From NCBI GenBank assembly GCA_945859605.1, contig OX243814.1:44563587-44627586 (forward strand): a stretch of DNA of 64,000 bases, in the 5' to 3' direction. Positions 47,561-60,002 of the stretch are shown piece by piece. Below the pieces are notes generated by a model. That model had not been told where the DNA came from. It did no database searches and was given only the letters and a program-made list of their open reading frames with translations. The position numbers and the translations under genes were made by a program. Source of the stretch: Lumbricus rubellus. Lineage: Eukaryota > Annelida > Clitellata > Crassiclitellata > Lumbricidae. Position 1 is the stretch's first letter. Each line of letters starts with the position of its first letter.

Positions 47561-47649
47561 GCCTGAGCGGGTCTAATCCTAAATTTCCCGGGCAACGCCG
47601 GGTACCCCAGCTAGTTCAAAATAAAAGAATCGTTTCAGGCTCAACCGTC

Positions 47650-47900
47650 ATGGCGGGTGCTCAGTGGCGGCGCTAGGGGGGCCAGGAGGGGCTAAGCCCC
47701 CCTAAACGTGACTCAGCCCCCCCCCCAAATCAAAAAGCTGAAAATGTCTAAAACGGCTTACTTCGTAATAAGGAAACTAGACAATGACCAACGGCAACGA
47801 AATCATTTATATTAATATCATAGTGTAGAACTGTAGATGCTTATGCCATTGGCGGCACCAGGGAGGGGTTAGGGGGGGGGGGCTAAGTCCCTAAATATGA
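47650..47900. repeat. hAT-like terminus fragments
   Basis: 'cagtggcggcgctaggggggcc' at ~47660 and 'ggcggcaccagggaggggttagggg' at ~47850 resemble ends of G-rich hAT MITEs; no paired ends or duplications were found. Confidence 0.35.
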
Positions 47901-48345
47901 CTCAGCCTCATCCCAAAGCAAAAAGCAATGAATGTCCATGTATGGGCTTAAAAGTTATTATTATTATCTTATTTTTCGGACCTCAACTGCGGCGGACGGT
48001 CATATATCGACTCACATGTGAGACATCAATTGCGACTGAGCTCGACGCCCCGACATCGACTCTCTCTGCCACTCAATATTAGCAATTTAGCATGCACACA
48101 GTCATCTTATTTATACCCTAATGGAGCTGCAGGGAACAGAGGGCCGGAAGGTTCGAGGTTCGAATCCACCCTCAACCGCGTAGCGGTACGTGACGTTTGG
48201 GCGCCGCCGTTTGGGCGCCGGCCGTTTGGGCGCCGCCGTTTCGGCGCCGGCTGTTTGGGCGCGACGCCGTTTGGGCGCCGTACGTTTCGGCGCGGAAGAA
48301 GTTATGTAATGAAATAGCACTTAAAACTCGTTCGATCGGTCCAGA

Positions 48346-48518
48346 AAGGACGCGATCACATGTATGAGCTTTTCCTGCGGGGAGACCTCCCTCCTGCGAA
48401 ACGCAGAAAGTATGTGGCAGCCGACATCCGTATCAAGACCATCGTTGACACCTATCTCGAGAGAAACGTCAACGAGTATCTAAGAGGAATAGCTCATAAC
48501 TTTTTGATGGAATCTTAA
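48346..48518 (+). pseudogene. MULE transposase C-terminal remnant (probable)
   Basis: An open frame ending at TAA 48516-48518, with RRKYVAADIRIKTIVDTYLE and EYLRGIAHNF. The 'YLRGIAHN' tail resembles C-termini of FLYWCH-type MULE-associated transposases of invertebrates (family recollection, not searched). Position inside element E fits an internally deleted autonomous MULE. Confidence 0.55.
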
Positions 48519-48852
48519 AGTATCGCTGAACGACATGAACTGTCATTAAATGTAGAACGCTGTTCATAAACATTCGCTTCTATAGCATTACCTTTTCGGG
48601 CATTACGTCGACCGTTGAACATTTGAAACTAATTACTGTATATCTATAACGCTTTTAATAACCATAATCTTTTAAAACATTGGGTTTGTGAACATTAAAT
48701 CGAACATTGAACTTCTGAAAGTAATTCAGTTCTTTGTGGAATGCTTTTATTTAACATCAAATCATTCCCTTGGGTAACATGATGTGTTAACATTAAATTT
48801 AACAATGCACATTACAAAACATAGCTGAATTAAAAATTCCTGGACAAATAAA
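48519..48852. other. Non-coding interior of element E
   Basis: AT-rich, with a motif 'gaacatt(a)aa(a)tcgaac' repeated about three to four times (48600, 48690, 48785). No gene. Confidence 0.5.
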
Positions 48853-49390
48853 GAGTTTTAAGTGCTATTTCATTACATAACTTCTTCCGCGCCGAAACGT
48901 CCGGCGCCCAAACGGCGTCGCGCCCAAACGGCCGGCGCCGAAACGGCGGCGCCCAAACGGCCGGCGCCCAAACGGCGGCGCCCAAACGTCCTGATCCGAC
49001 CGCGTAGGGACCTTGGGCAAAACCTTCACTCACAATTGCTCAGCGCTTCGGCGTGAAACTCCGATGCAGTGTCCGCTCTGCATTCGGGAGCGCCTCTGAG
49101 TAGAGAGAGCTTGAGGGGGCGCTTAAACAAGTGCACATACAAACAAACAATATAATGCAACAATGATACTAGTTTGTACACGGGTGATTATATAAATGTA
49201 TAGGGCCTATATAAGCGCATATATAATTATACATTATACAATACATATAATCTTAGTTGAAAATATATATTGAGTGCCTCTGATTAGATTGTACTGTGAG
49301 AGGCGCTTTATAACTGAAAAATAGTATATAGTATAGTGTAGTCTAGTCTAGTGTAGTGTGGTATAGTATAGTATAGTATAATATATAGTA

Positions 49391-49560
49391 CTAGCTGGGG
49401 TACCCGGCGTTGCCCGGAAAAATTAGGATTCAACACGCCACGGCCACAACCCCACCACAAACATATCAATAGCTGCAAAACTGCAAAAAATGTCGCCCCC
49501 AAAATTTTTCCCACCTCATACAGCACCCTTCCCCCACCAGGCCCATGCAGGGCGAGGTGT
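49391..49560 (-). mobile_element. Helitron-like 3' end (minus strand)
   Basis: On the minus strand it ends with hairpin CCGGGCAACGCCGG, GTACCCCAG, CTAG|T at 49391, the same terminus as the element at 45811-47614. The 5' extent is unresolved. Confidence 0.55.
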
Positions 49561-49980
49561 GTGTTGGTTTGGGGCCAGTTGGACCCGGTGGCACCATATA
49601 TCTAGCTGCAACTTTTCAGGTGAATAGCTGTGAAACTATATGGCGATGGAAAGGAAATAGCAAAAGTTTGTGTTTTCTGAAACTGGCCTGTGAATTCCAT
49701 TGGCTAGATATTTTCTTTCACGAGGCTCGCCATCAGACGGATGTTGTTATGCGGCTCTCTTAGGATGTAGTGAAAATATATACGTTTTTGCGTGGCACAA
49801 ATATTTATATTTTCACAAGGAGCTCATAAGTCTTAATGCACAGAATTTGATAGCAACGCCATGGAATCGTCATATAAATAAATACCATTAGGGCCTAAGA
49901 TTATTGTTTATAAAAATTGCAATCCGTTCCACAATTCTGTGATTGCATTGCAACGAATTAAATGCTTTTTTCATTTTTAG

Positions 49981-51412
49981 GATGCTGCTCGATCTGTACT
50001 CGAAGACGTGAAGGAGTCGCAGGAATCAAAGAATACTATCTTGCAATCCTCAGCCTTATGGCATATTTTTCTGAGCAGGCTGACACTCTCTTCATTAGAG
50101 CTGATGTCAGTATTCCGTTAGATTACATAGATTTTTAGATCCACTATCTTCAACCACGGAATTGCCATATATTTTTAAACAACATCATTTAATGATTCCT
50201 TAATCCTGAAATATATATCGATGGAAGTCTGACAAATGTTTAGTTAGGCCTACTGGTTAGTGAGTCTTACAACTGAGTTGGGCAACCTCTACGCCGATTT
50301 TGGAAAGTAGAATTTATACAGTTACCAATAGTATGCCTACTATTGATTCAAAATGTTGACAAAATTTCTAGAAATATAAATTATAAATGGATATACAAGT
50401 GTGTAGGATTCACGTATAATTTTACTACTTAAAAACATACAAACCCAATCAGTTACGGGTAAAAGTCGGAAACAATTAAACAAAGGTGCAGTTTGGTGCA
50501 ATGCCTGCAAAGATTATAGGCTTATAATAATGATAACTTATCATTTTTGGGAACATAAGCTATTTACTCTTGTTTTGATCGTTTTTCAATTTTAACTTTT
50601 GTAGGAGACCGCTGCGGCTTCCGAAGTTCAAGATCTCCCGTCGACACCATGTCTGATATTTTGTGGTAAGAGTTTCCGTTTATTTGTCTTGCTTGACTGT
50701 CACAAAAATATTGCTACAGCATCAGGTATGCTATACTTGATATATTTTAGCTAGCTTTTGGATTTCTTTTATTAAAGTTCAATAGAAGATTCCCTGATTG
50801 TATTCAGTGTGAGCAATGAATATTTGTGTAGGCATATAGGTTAAAATTCAGCCCTGCTAAAATATATTATATGGGTGTATCCTGGTGTTATCTTAGAAAG
50901 TGTCTGAACGAAATAAATTGCGATGTTTAGTAATAGGCTTATGTGCAAAGTTCACTTTGCAGTTTGTGCGATAAATTCCAAGAAAGGATAATAAAGTAGG
51001 CTAATCAGATCTTCTTGCACATCTCAACAAAGTCGCGCACTGGGATTTCATATATATCAAACATGAACTCCAGTCATGTCCAAAAGACCAATTTAGGAAT
51101 ATCGGTGTTCATTAATATTGTGTGACTAATCAATGAGCAACGGTGTTTACTCTCCCTCATTGCACTTCGCCAGGTTCATAGTACCGTAATATTATTTGTA
51201 AAGAAAACGGCAACGTAAAGGACATTTCTGTTCTGTATTTTAGGATCGTCTTGCTTCGTAGCAAGACGATTCATGCTGTCGGTTGACAAAGTTGTTGTCA
51301 ATGACAATATCACAACATTTCTGGTCGGATTTGTCTCTCTTTTCGGCAGCTTTTTTTGTCTGAATATCCAGTATCCCCAGGCCGCTGCAGCGACTTTGGA
51401 TTTCATTCAAAG
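49981..51412 (+). CDS. Host gene, three internal exons; uncharacterised protein family
   Basis: Exons are 49981-50105 (acceptor CATTTTTAG, donor GAT|GTCAGT), 50605-50665 (acceptor TTTTGTAG, donor G|GTAAGA) and 51244-51412 (acceptor GTATTTTAG, donor AG|GTGAAT). Phases join in one frame: REGVAGIKEYYLAILSLMAY..., ETAAASEVQDLPSTPCLIFC, then FLVGFVSLFGSFFCLNIQYP and TLDFIQR. The pattern LSLMAYFSE / LFI.AD / CLIFCG / LNIQYP....LDFIQ recalls a large uncharacterised family of fish and invertebrate proteins of no known function; this is recollection, not a search. First and last exons were not found. A LINE lies just downstream in opposite orientation. Confidence 0.6.
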
Positions 51413-51726
51413 GTGAATAATTTTTTAAAAGTATTCTTATTTTTTTCTGCTGTTTGAGAGAAGTAAGTAATTTTGTAACTGTTATTGCAAATTTGATTAG
51501 TATCGATTATTTCATGAGAAATCATTGGCAACTACACTAAAAAGACAAAAAAGAAAAGTCCATTAGGTCATATGGAATGCTGCTGAACAAGGTACTTAAT
51601 AAGCAGGATCAGGTTATAGCCGAAACTCTTAGCTGGACCACGACACTTCGGACCAGTGGACCAATCTTCCAGCCACATGCTCATTGCTCAGATGAACCAA
51701 GAAACTTACAAGGGACGATAGCTCTA

Positions 51727-51766
<40 letters not shown>
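51727..51766. repeat. (TAAG)10 microsatellite, LINE tail
   Basis: Ten perfect TAAG units at the 3' end of the minus-strand LINE. Confidence 0.95.
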
Positions 51767-52850
51767 CCGTTTATTGACAAAGCATCAAACACGTACAAAA
51801 GAGCAGTAATCAGTACAAATTCAATGACTTTCGAGTGATCGGTGCATAAGTCAAAGGGTCAATCCAAAAAGGTCGTATGGACCCGCTGAGGCTGGATTGA
51901 TCCTTCCTTTCTCAATAACATTTGGCTATTGTAAAAAAAACAGTGCAAAGCACAACATCTTACACATGAAACGAAAGCAAACTGAAATGAAATGACACAC
52001 AGATTTCAAAACAAAACAAAAAAAAACAAGAAAAAAACAAATTATGACCAATTGTTTAAATCTAGTAAACTGAGATTAAACAGTCTTTTAATTTTTTCTT
52101 AAACATGTTAATGGTGGGTATAAGTGTAATATATTTTGGGAGGTTATTCCATATCATAGGGCCAGAACATTTAATCGAAAATAATTTCATCCTAGTATGT
52201 GCAACATCGGTGCGGTAGTGTAACAGAGTTCTAGTGAAATGGTTATGTACAGCAATTCCCTGACAAAAATAACCATCAAATGTCCTAGGCAACAATTTGT
52301 GATGATAGCGAAACATGAACAAACTGATTTGAAACTTATATATATCTGATAATCGTAGTATGTTATAGGTTCGAAAAATTGGTTTGGTACTGACAGACCA
52401 GCATAATAAGAAAATAGTTCGAATGGCACGTTTTTGCAAACTCTCCAATTTTTTTAAATAAAAACTATAAGTTGAGGCCCAGCAAATGTTACAATATGAC
52501 AAGTATGGAAAAATTAAGGAATAGTATAAGCCTTGTAATGTAGCTTGAGAGAGACAGTGACGGATTCTTGATAGCACGCTAATATTTTTTGCTATTTTTT
52601 TAGATATCTGCTTAATGTGTTCTTTCCAGGTGAGGTGCTGGTCCAGATACACACCTAAAAATTTACACGATTCAGTCGGCATAATCATTTGACCATCCAT
52701 TGTCAATCTGTAATCACACACTGGCGTTAGTTTACGGCGGGATCCAAAAAGAATAAAGGTTGTTTTATCAATATTAAGCGATAATTTGTTAGCTAGTATA
52801 TGCCTAGTATATAAAAAAGACAACCCGCTTGACAATTTTGCTTAAGCATC
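51727..52850 (-). pseudogene. 5'-truncated LINE: reverse-transcriptase C-terminus, 3'UTR and (TTAC)n tail
   Basis: A 257-codon frame (52835-52062) with LGVYLDQHLTWKEHI, YSLIFPYLSYCN and a C-terminus typical of CR1/L2/jockey-like LINEs, downstream of the polymerase core, which is missing. After the stop come ~295 bp of 3'UTR and CAATAAACGGC followed by (TTAC)n at 51766-51727. The frame is uninterrupted, so the copy may be fairly young. Confidence 0.85.
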
Positions 52851-52933
52851 ATGAACCTTAAATTGATTGCACGTTTGCGTATTTTACTGCTACAATTTCT
52901 TTATTGTGAGCTGGTTATATTATATATAATTAT

Positions 52934-53150
52934 TAGGGCTGTTGATTTAGTCGCGTTAACGCGTGCGATTAACGCGTTAAAACAAATTGCGATGAAAAAT
53001 TTTAACGCATTAATCGTAAGCGTTAATTACATGTAGATCTGATTAAAATAGAATCAGAGGCAGAAAAATTCGTTTTAAACGAAAGGCTCATAGGCCTATT
53101 TAAAACTAGCGATACATTCTTTGGCAAATATTCCAAAAAAGAAGTTGAGT
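52934..53150. mobile_element. hAT-type element, left part only
   Basis: TAGGGCTGTTG followed by 'cgcgttaacgcg' matches the end of 37989-38746 (inverted), and 53041-53150 matches its coding-like interior ('ggcagaaaaa', 'ctttggcaaatattcca'). No right terminus was found. Confidence 0.65.
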
Positions 53151-53929
53151 ATAGAAATCCGCAAAAACCACGACACAAGGGCCATACCGAAACAGATGCT
53201 TCAAGGTGTGATGATGTGGAGCATACACGCACAGGCCGGTCAGGACAGACCGATGGAGAGAGTAGGAGGAGAGAGCGTGTGACACATACGGGCATTGACC
53301 CAGGTTGTCCTTCATGCTTCTCTTCCAACATTCTCTTCAATCAGACAAGGTGGTCTAGGTGCTCCAAGATGTTAATGGTATAGAGCAGACCTTCTGACCG
53401 GACCGGTTGAAGCTGGGGAGCATGACGCGAGACAGACTCAGACAGAGAGTGGCGTCGGACTTCTACGGGCATGTGCCCATGGATTTAAAGAAAAAGACCT
53501 TCGTTTTACATCTGCAAAGTTCGTTCATCCATGTGGATATCAAGTGCTCTGGCAGGTAATCGCGCGTTGTCCATCCTTGTTCGCTTCCCACAGAATCCAT
53601 TTCCATACGCCTCATTCACTTGCTACACAAAATAGACACTTTGCTGACTGCCTGATTTCTATTAGACCTACATTGCTATGTATTTTGTTACTGTAGGTGC
53701 TTCTTCAAGATTAACCCTGAACGAGGCAGTCGTGTAGAGAAAGCGGAGAAAAAAAGAAGTACAATTTAAACCCCAAAGTTGTAACATTGTTTAAAAGTAT
53801 AGCAGACTTTGAATGGATGAACTAATGGGGATAAGTTCTCTACTGCAGTTGCCCAGTTAAATTTTTGTCAACGGAAATTGAACTTGAAGTAGCCTAAAAT
53901 TATGAATTATTAATATTTTTTTGTTTATC
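53151..53929. other. No gene recognised
   Basis: Mixed sequence; a possible fragment 'gatgtggagcatacacgcacaggccgg...gaccgaccg' type LINE debris on the plus strand around 53380-53480. Not assigned. Confidence 0.3.
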
Positions 53930-54290
53930 ACTATTATTATTACTATTATTACGCGACTTTCGACTCACTCGGTTTTTCAAAGGCTTTCGACACCACAAAA
54001 CTATCGAAACTCGACTTTCCTGATGACGTTGCTGCATGGTCGGAGTTACTTTACGCGTTACGTTGGGCTTTTGTGCGTCCGCTCCTATCAATTCCAGCGT
54101 GGTGCAAGGAGCCGGTGTTGGTCCATCGTCGTGGGTTGTCAACGCCGCTTATATTCACCCAGTATACCAGCACAACAAAATCGTCAAGTTTGCGGATGAG
54201 ACTTAACTCGTCATCCCTACTTCGATGCGAAGTCATCAGGATCCGATTCCTAAGACGGCGGTGGAGTTGACAGTTCGCTGCTCATGCTCA
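53930..54290 (+). pseudogene. LINE reverse-transcriptase fragment
   Basis: Plus-strand frames give FSKAFDT near 53975, GVGPSSWVVNAAYIHPVY near 54115 and KIVKFADET near 54180. These correspond to the conserved 'D(Y/F)SKAFD', 'QG.G.GP' and '(F/Y)ADDT' motifs of LINE reverse transcriptases. Frameshifts and the altered catalytic pair (ADE in place of ADD) mark it as dead. Confidence 0.75.
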
Positions 54291-54419
54291 TGTGCATAGA
54301 AATAGTTTATATTTTTATTGCTATTATTTCGCGATGCACATATTAGCTCTCAGGATTGCAAAAATTGTAGTCGTCATGTTGTGAGTGTATGCAAGTGTGG
54401 GCGCAATTTGATTAGATTT

Positions 54420-56060
54420 TAAAAAGCGATTTTTATTCCAATTAAGCTGCTTTGCAAATTAAATTAGTTGAACTGGATTGTGAGTCATTTTCACGTCATT
54501 AAAATATTTTGTTATAAGTAACACAGAAAAGAAATTCTGCATTCAGTATTACTTTGTTCTAGATAGGTCAAGGTTGCAAACATTGTAAGCAAATTTTAAG
54601 GAATAGCTTGCATCTATGTGCTTCCTGAAAGTAAAGAGGAAACATGGAAGAGAGTACTATGGCATTCACTTATGCAAGATTTGAGCCGCCTGTTTTGTTC
54701 TCAACCATCCTTGATAAGAGGATTGGCAGCGTCGTGCCCAATATTTCTCCATTGCTGTCTGTTTCTTGGCCCCTTTTGCCAGTTCCGCTGTTGAGAAAAT
54801 GTTCTCATGTTGGCCATCCATTTCGTTTCTGGCCTACCTCGTGCACGTGACCCTGGTGTCGTGCAGTAAATTAATCATACTCCCAGCAACTCTCTTCTTT
54901 TCACCCGATGTATCGATAGTGTAATTATCAACTTTTGCAATTTAAGCGGGAATTTGAGCAGGATGCCTACAGGCTGTTTCTGGATACCAGAAATTCTGGT
55001 GCAATGCGTACAACAACATAACAAAAAGAGACGTGCCGGTGTATAGATACACATATATAGACCTATTTATGTACTTACGAACAGTATATAATAAATATGA
55101 CTCGAGTTTAAATTATAATTTTATGCTTTAGTTTGTTTGTGCATTATTTCTAGGATTTCAAGGCGATTGCTTGCTTTAAGATGCTGTTTTTGTAAACTAA
55201 ATGTTGTTTTGATAGGGACCATTATTGAAATTGCATTCAGTAATTGAGATTTTTTACAATGTTTTTAGTTTATTTGCTGAAGATTGGCTTTTTGACGTTT
55301 TTTCTCTTTGTCTTTTAAAACATTATGACCTTAAAGTTTGTAATTTCGTGTTTTGTGCTTAAGTATTGATTTCCAGTGTTTATGCTGTTATTCGTAGGAT
55401 TTTAAGGAGACCGTTTTACTTAAGGATGCTGTTGTGTAAATAAAAGTATTCATAGTTGGATAGTGTAGCAATTCTAGATTTTAAAAGTTGCGTCTATTAG
55501 ATAAGGTTTAAAGGAACATTGAATATTTAGAGCTTTCAATAATGATTTGTTATGGGTTAGTAACGATTTCTTCTGCTTTTGAACATTATAAAAGAAATAA
55601 GACTCGAGCTTAAAAGATAACGTTGGATTTTTTGCTTAGGGATTGTTTGTGTCTTTTATTTCAAGGATTTTGAAGCGAATATTCTTATTTCAGATGCTGT
55701 TGTTGAAATTAAATGTGATCAAAATGGATCATTATTAAATTTACGTTCAGGTAATGAGTGTTTAAGGTGCCCTCGGTAGTTTATTTGTAGAAGAATGATT
55801 GTTTAAGCCTTTCATTCCTTTCTGTAAATAGTAGGACGTGAGAGTTTATAATTTAGTGTTGGTTCTTTTTGTATTGCTTGCAAGTGCTTATGCTGCTTAT
55901 TGTAGGATTCTGAGCTTATCATTTTATATAAATATGCTGTTTTGCAAATAAAATTGTTTAAAACTGGATTGTGTAGACATTTTATCTAACAAAAAGAGCT
56001 TCTGATAGGTAAAGTATAGAGGAATAATTTTATTAAATGTTCAGGGTTTTCAATCATTAT
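54420..56060 (+). repeat. Degenerate ~240-270 bp tandem repeat
   Basis: A block 'taggatttnaaggcgat...agatgctgtt...gtaaa(c/t)taaa..gt....actggat(t)' recurs near 54430, 55152, 55396, 55665 and 55905, about 240-270 bp apart, with heavy divergence. 54600-55100 is less clearly repetitive. No gene recognised. Confidence 0.55.
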
Positions 56061-56109
56061 TTGTTCCGAGTTTGTAAAGATTCCTTATGTCCTAGTAGGC
56101 TATATTGAA

Positions 56110-56775
56110 GGAATAGTTTGTTAAGTCAAATTAAGGTAAAATACATTCTAAAAACCCTAAAAGTACGAGGCATCACCGTATAAATTAAGATAAAATACAT
56201 TCAAAAACCCTAAAAGTACGAGACATGACCGTAGAAATTACGGTAAAATTCATTCAAAACATCAAGAAATGAGAGTCGTGACCGTAGAAATTACGGTGAA
56301 ATACATTCGAATATATCAAATAATACGAGATATGACCGTATAAATTACGGTAAAATACATTCGAATATATCAAATAATACGAGATATGACCGTATAAATT
56401 AAGGTGAAATACATTCGAATATATCAAATAATACGAGGTATGACCGTAAATATTACGGTAAAATTCATTCAAAACATCAAGAAATGAGAGTCGCGACCGT
56501 AGAAATTACGGTGAAATACATTCGAATATATCAAATAATACGAGATATGACCGTATAAATTACGGTGAAATACATTCGAATATATCAAATAATACGAGAT
56601 ATGACCGTAAATATTACGGTAAAATTCATTCAAAACATCAAGCAATGAGAGTCGTGACCGTAGAAATTACGGTGAAATACATTCGAAAATAACAAATAAT
56701 ACGCGATATGACCGTATAAATTACGGTAAAATACATTCCAAAAACATCAAAATAAGAGATACGACCGTAAACTTT
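56110..56775. repeat. 54-bp minisatellite with palindromic CCGTAAATTACGG core
   Basis: About twelve units of 'gaccgtataaattacggt' plus 'gaaatacattcgaatatatcaaataatacgagatat'. Each unit holds a hairpin-forming GACCGTA...TACGGT. The array abuts a terminus-like sequence ('cggtgagatttctaacagtgta', to ~56905) that resembles a widespread ACACTGTTAGAAAT-type DNA transposon end. Confidence 0.9.
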
Positions 56776-56905
56776 TACGGTCATATGATCGTAGCTATTA
56801 CGGTCTAGAATAAAATACTGTCTGCCGTAATTTTACGGTCATTTCCACTGTACAAAGCTGCCAGGAAATGCCCGTAAAAATACGGTGAGATTTCTAACAG
56901 TGTAG

Positions 56906-57483
56906 TATATTTTTATGTTTACAGGATTTAAGAAGAGCTTTAGACATCCAAGGCTGTTTAATAGAGCTACGCCCCTATCTTTCACAAGTGCAAGAGGGAA
57001 GGCTTCATCATAAAAGCGTTTATAGGCATCAAAGAAGGCTTTGTATGCAATATTAGGCCCACTGCTAATAGAGAGCTCATCAACAAAAGTCCAGTCTGTT
57101 GTGAGAAGGGAATTAATAAAGGTAGATTTGGCCTGATCATTAAATGTACGCTTATAACTAGGAGATAATGAAGTGCGAGAGGAAGGGTAAAGGTCAATAT
57201 GAAGCAGAACTGGAAGATGGTCTGAGATATCATTTATTAGTATACAGGAGTCTTGTCCCACACATAAACTATTAGTAAAAATATTATCAATAAGTGTAGC
57301 TGAAGTTTCCGTGATTCTAGTTGGTCTAAGTATAGTAGGAATAAACTTGTGAGAAAACATGGTATTGAGAAAAGCCTCAGTCGGGGGGTGCTCCTTATAA
57401 CGAAGGAGATTAACATTAAAGTCACCTGCCAAAAAAACTCGACTTTTAGAATTGGATAGATTTAGCAACGTATTTGCAAAAAG
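56906..57483 (-). pseudogene. LINE endonuclease-domain fragment
   Basis: A minus-strand frame (209 codons, of which the part above ~56940 is LINE) with VFLAGDFNVNLL, TETSATLIDNIFTN and INDISDHLPVLLHIDL. These are the conserved GDFN, DNI.TN and SDH.P motifs of the apurinic-like endonuclease of LINE ORF2. N-terminal endonuclease motifs and the reverse transcriptase are missing. The frame ends in the palindromic repeat. Confidence 0.85.
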
Positions 57484-57670
57484 GCTTTGTCCATTTTGGG
57501 GTCAAATTTCAGAAGATTTGACTCAGTTTTTAATTATGAAGTGGAACAAGACATTGAACGCCTTCTTGTCATTGTATCGAAGACTCATACATTTGCAAAT
57601 ATGAAAGAGAACAGCAGTACTGTTCCCTAAGTCAATCAATTAACAAATCGTTACTGGTTTTATTATGGTG

Positions 57671-57790
57671 TATAAATAGAGCAGGCCGCAAAAACCTCTC
57701 CTTTGTCGTCTGGTCTTCCAAAAGAGTGTGTGGTCAGTGTACACTGTAGTGACTGTACACATTAACAGCTAAGATGGATAGATTGCGTAA
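57671..57790 (+). promoter_or_regulatory. Candidate TATA promoter and short first coding exon
   Basis: TATAAATAG at 57671-57679 is followed ~100 bp later by ATG at 57775 and, after three to four codons, a perfect donor GTAAGTGG. This is the same architecture as the lectin first exon (TATA, ~100 bp, tiny coding exon, donor), but on the plus strand and next to lectin copy 3, which is on the minus strand. No downstream exon was identified. Confidence 0.35.
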
Positions 57791-58104
57791 GTGGAGTCAA
57801 AATTGGTCTGAGAGTTTAAAGCGGATTCCTCGATTACGGTAACAGTTCAGCTCGCAAATAGGCCTAGGCTAATCACCTAACACGCACTAATGATAGAGTA
57901 ATAATTTTATACTTGTAAATAAAAATTAATAAATTGGCCCATGTCAACGAAATTTTTGTCTGCATTAGGCCTATAGAAAGGCCACACAGCTGCTTATAGA
58001 GAATTCAATACATTGTAGTAGAATCAAACGGGTTTTCGACATAGTTTATCGACTCTGAATGACTGAAAGTGGTACATTCTACAGTTAACAGAACCCACAT
58101 GTAC

Positions 58105-59476
<1,372 letters not shown>

Positions 59477-59548
59477 CTTAAAGTACAACGACATCAACAA
59501 TGTCTTCGTGGTTATTAAACGACCACGACGCATGATAACTTGACCCAT

Positions 59549-60002
59549 GAAACATCACTCGATCACGACTCTTTTGCGTGATGCAACATCTTGTGTTCGT
59601 TTTGTAATATTTATTATCGCCACTAGAGAAGAGGATTGGTATTCAGAAGTTTGTCCGAGGCGGTTACTGTGCAAACACTGCACAGTGTGTACTCTGTAGG
59701 GACCTTGAGCAAGTCCTTCAGTCAGATAATTTTATGGCTCCGCAATATTATGATCACAATTGCGCCGTCAAGTCTTTGATACTTAATCCTGGGCTTTGTA
59801 AGAAGGGCTTTGTCAAATTACAGTTCTGTAGTACTTTTATTGTTTTGTGTGAAATATTCTTGTCACCCGTAGCGAGTGATCTTGAAACAGGAGTGCAACG
59901 GATGTGTAGCCTTCGTGATTGAATAACAGTGCGTTAGTTATTATTACATGATCGTCTGAATTCTTCCACTTTTTGTTCCTAGTCTGGAGGACTTTTTTCA
60001 TA
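59549..60002. other. 5' flank of lectin copy 3, no gene
   Basis: It contains a SINE body fragment ('gggaccttgagcaagtccttcag' at ~59697). Confidence 0.45.

Larger units (their letters stand above)
45811..47614 (+). mobile_element. Helitron-like non-autonomous element
   Basis: The 5' end is A|TCTATATTAATAAAG; the 3' end is a short hairpin CCCGGGCAACGCCGGG (47587-47602), then TACCCCAG and CTAG|T. A TC start, 3' hairpin, CTRR end and insertion between A and T are Helitron hallmarks. The 5' part has a (TCTG)n run (45833-45870). The middle is extreme C-rich then G-rich sequence. No Rep/helicase frame. Confidence 0.7.
48184..48998 (+). mobile_element. MULE-like fold-back element E with GGGCGCC-array termini
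   Basis: The exact 9-bp duplication ACCGCGTAG occurs at 48175-48183 and 48999-49007. The terminal inverted repeats are 146 bp each (48184-48329, 48853-48998) and nearly identical. They consist of ~14-16 bp units of CGTTTGGGCGCCGC followed by a unique inner part. 815 bp in total. The intact SINE at 12471 is the empty-site reference. Confidence 0.93.
48122..49170 (+). mobile_element. tRNA-derived SINE split by fold-back element E
   Basis: The 5' part 48122-48183 (B box GGTTCGAATCC) and 3' part 48999-49170 (gggaccttgggcaa..., gcgcctctgagtag, cacatacaaacaa) join into the family consensus seen at 12471-12690 when 48184-49007 is removed. Confidence 0.85.

Noticed and set aside
46099..47676. Proline- and glycine/tryptophan-rich frames
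   Set aside because: They lie in the C-rich and G-rich block of a Helitron; low complexity, present on both strands, no conserved domain.
52934..53340. 105-codon minus-strand frame at 53023-53340 as a host gene
   Set aside because: Part of it matches the interior of the hAT element at 37989-38746, so it is transposon-derived.
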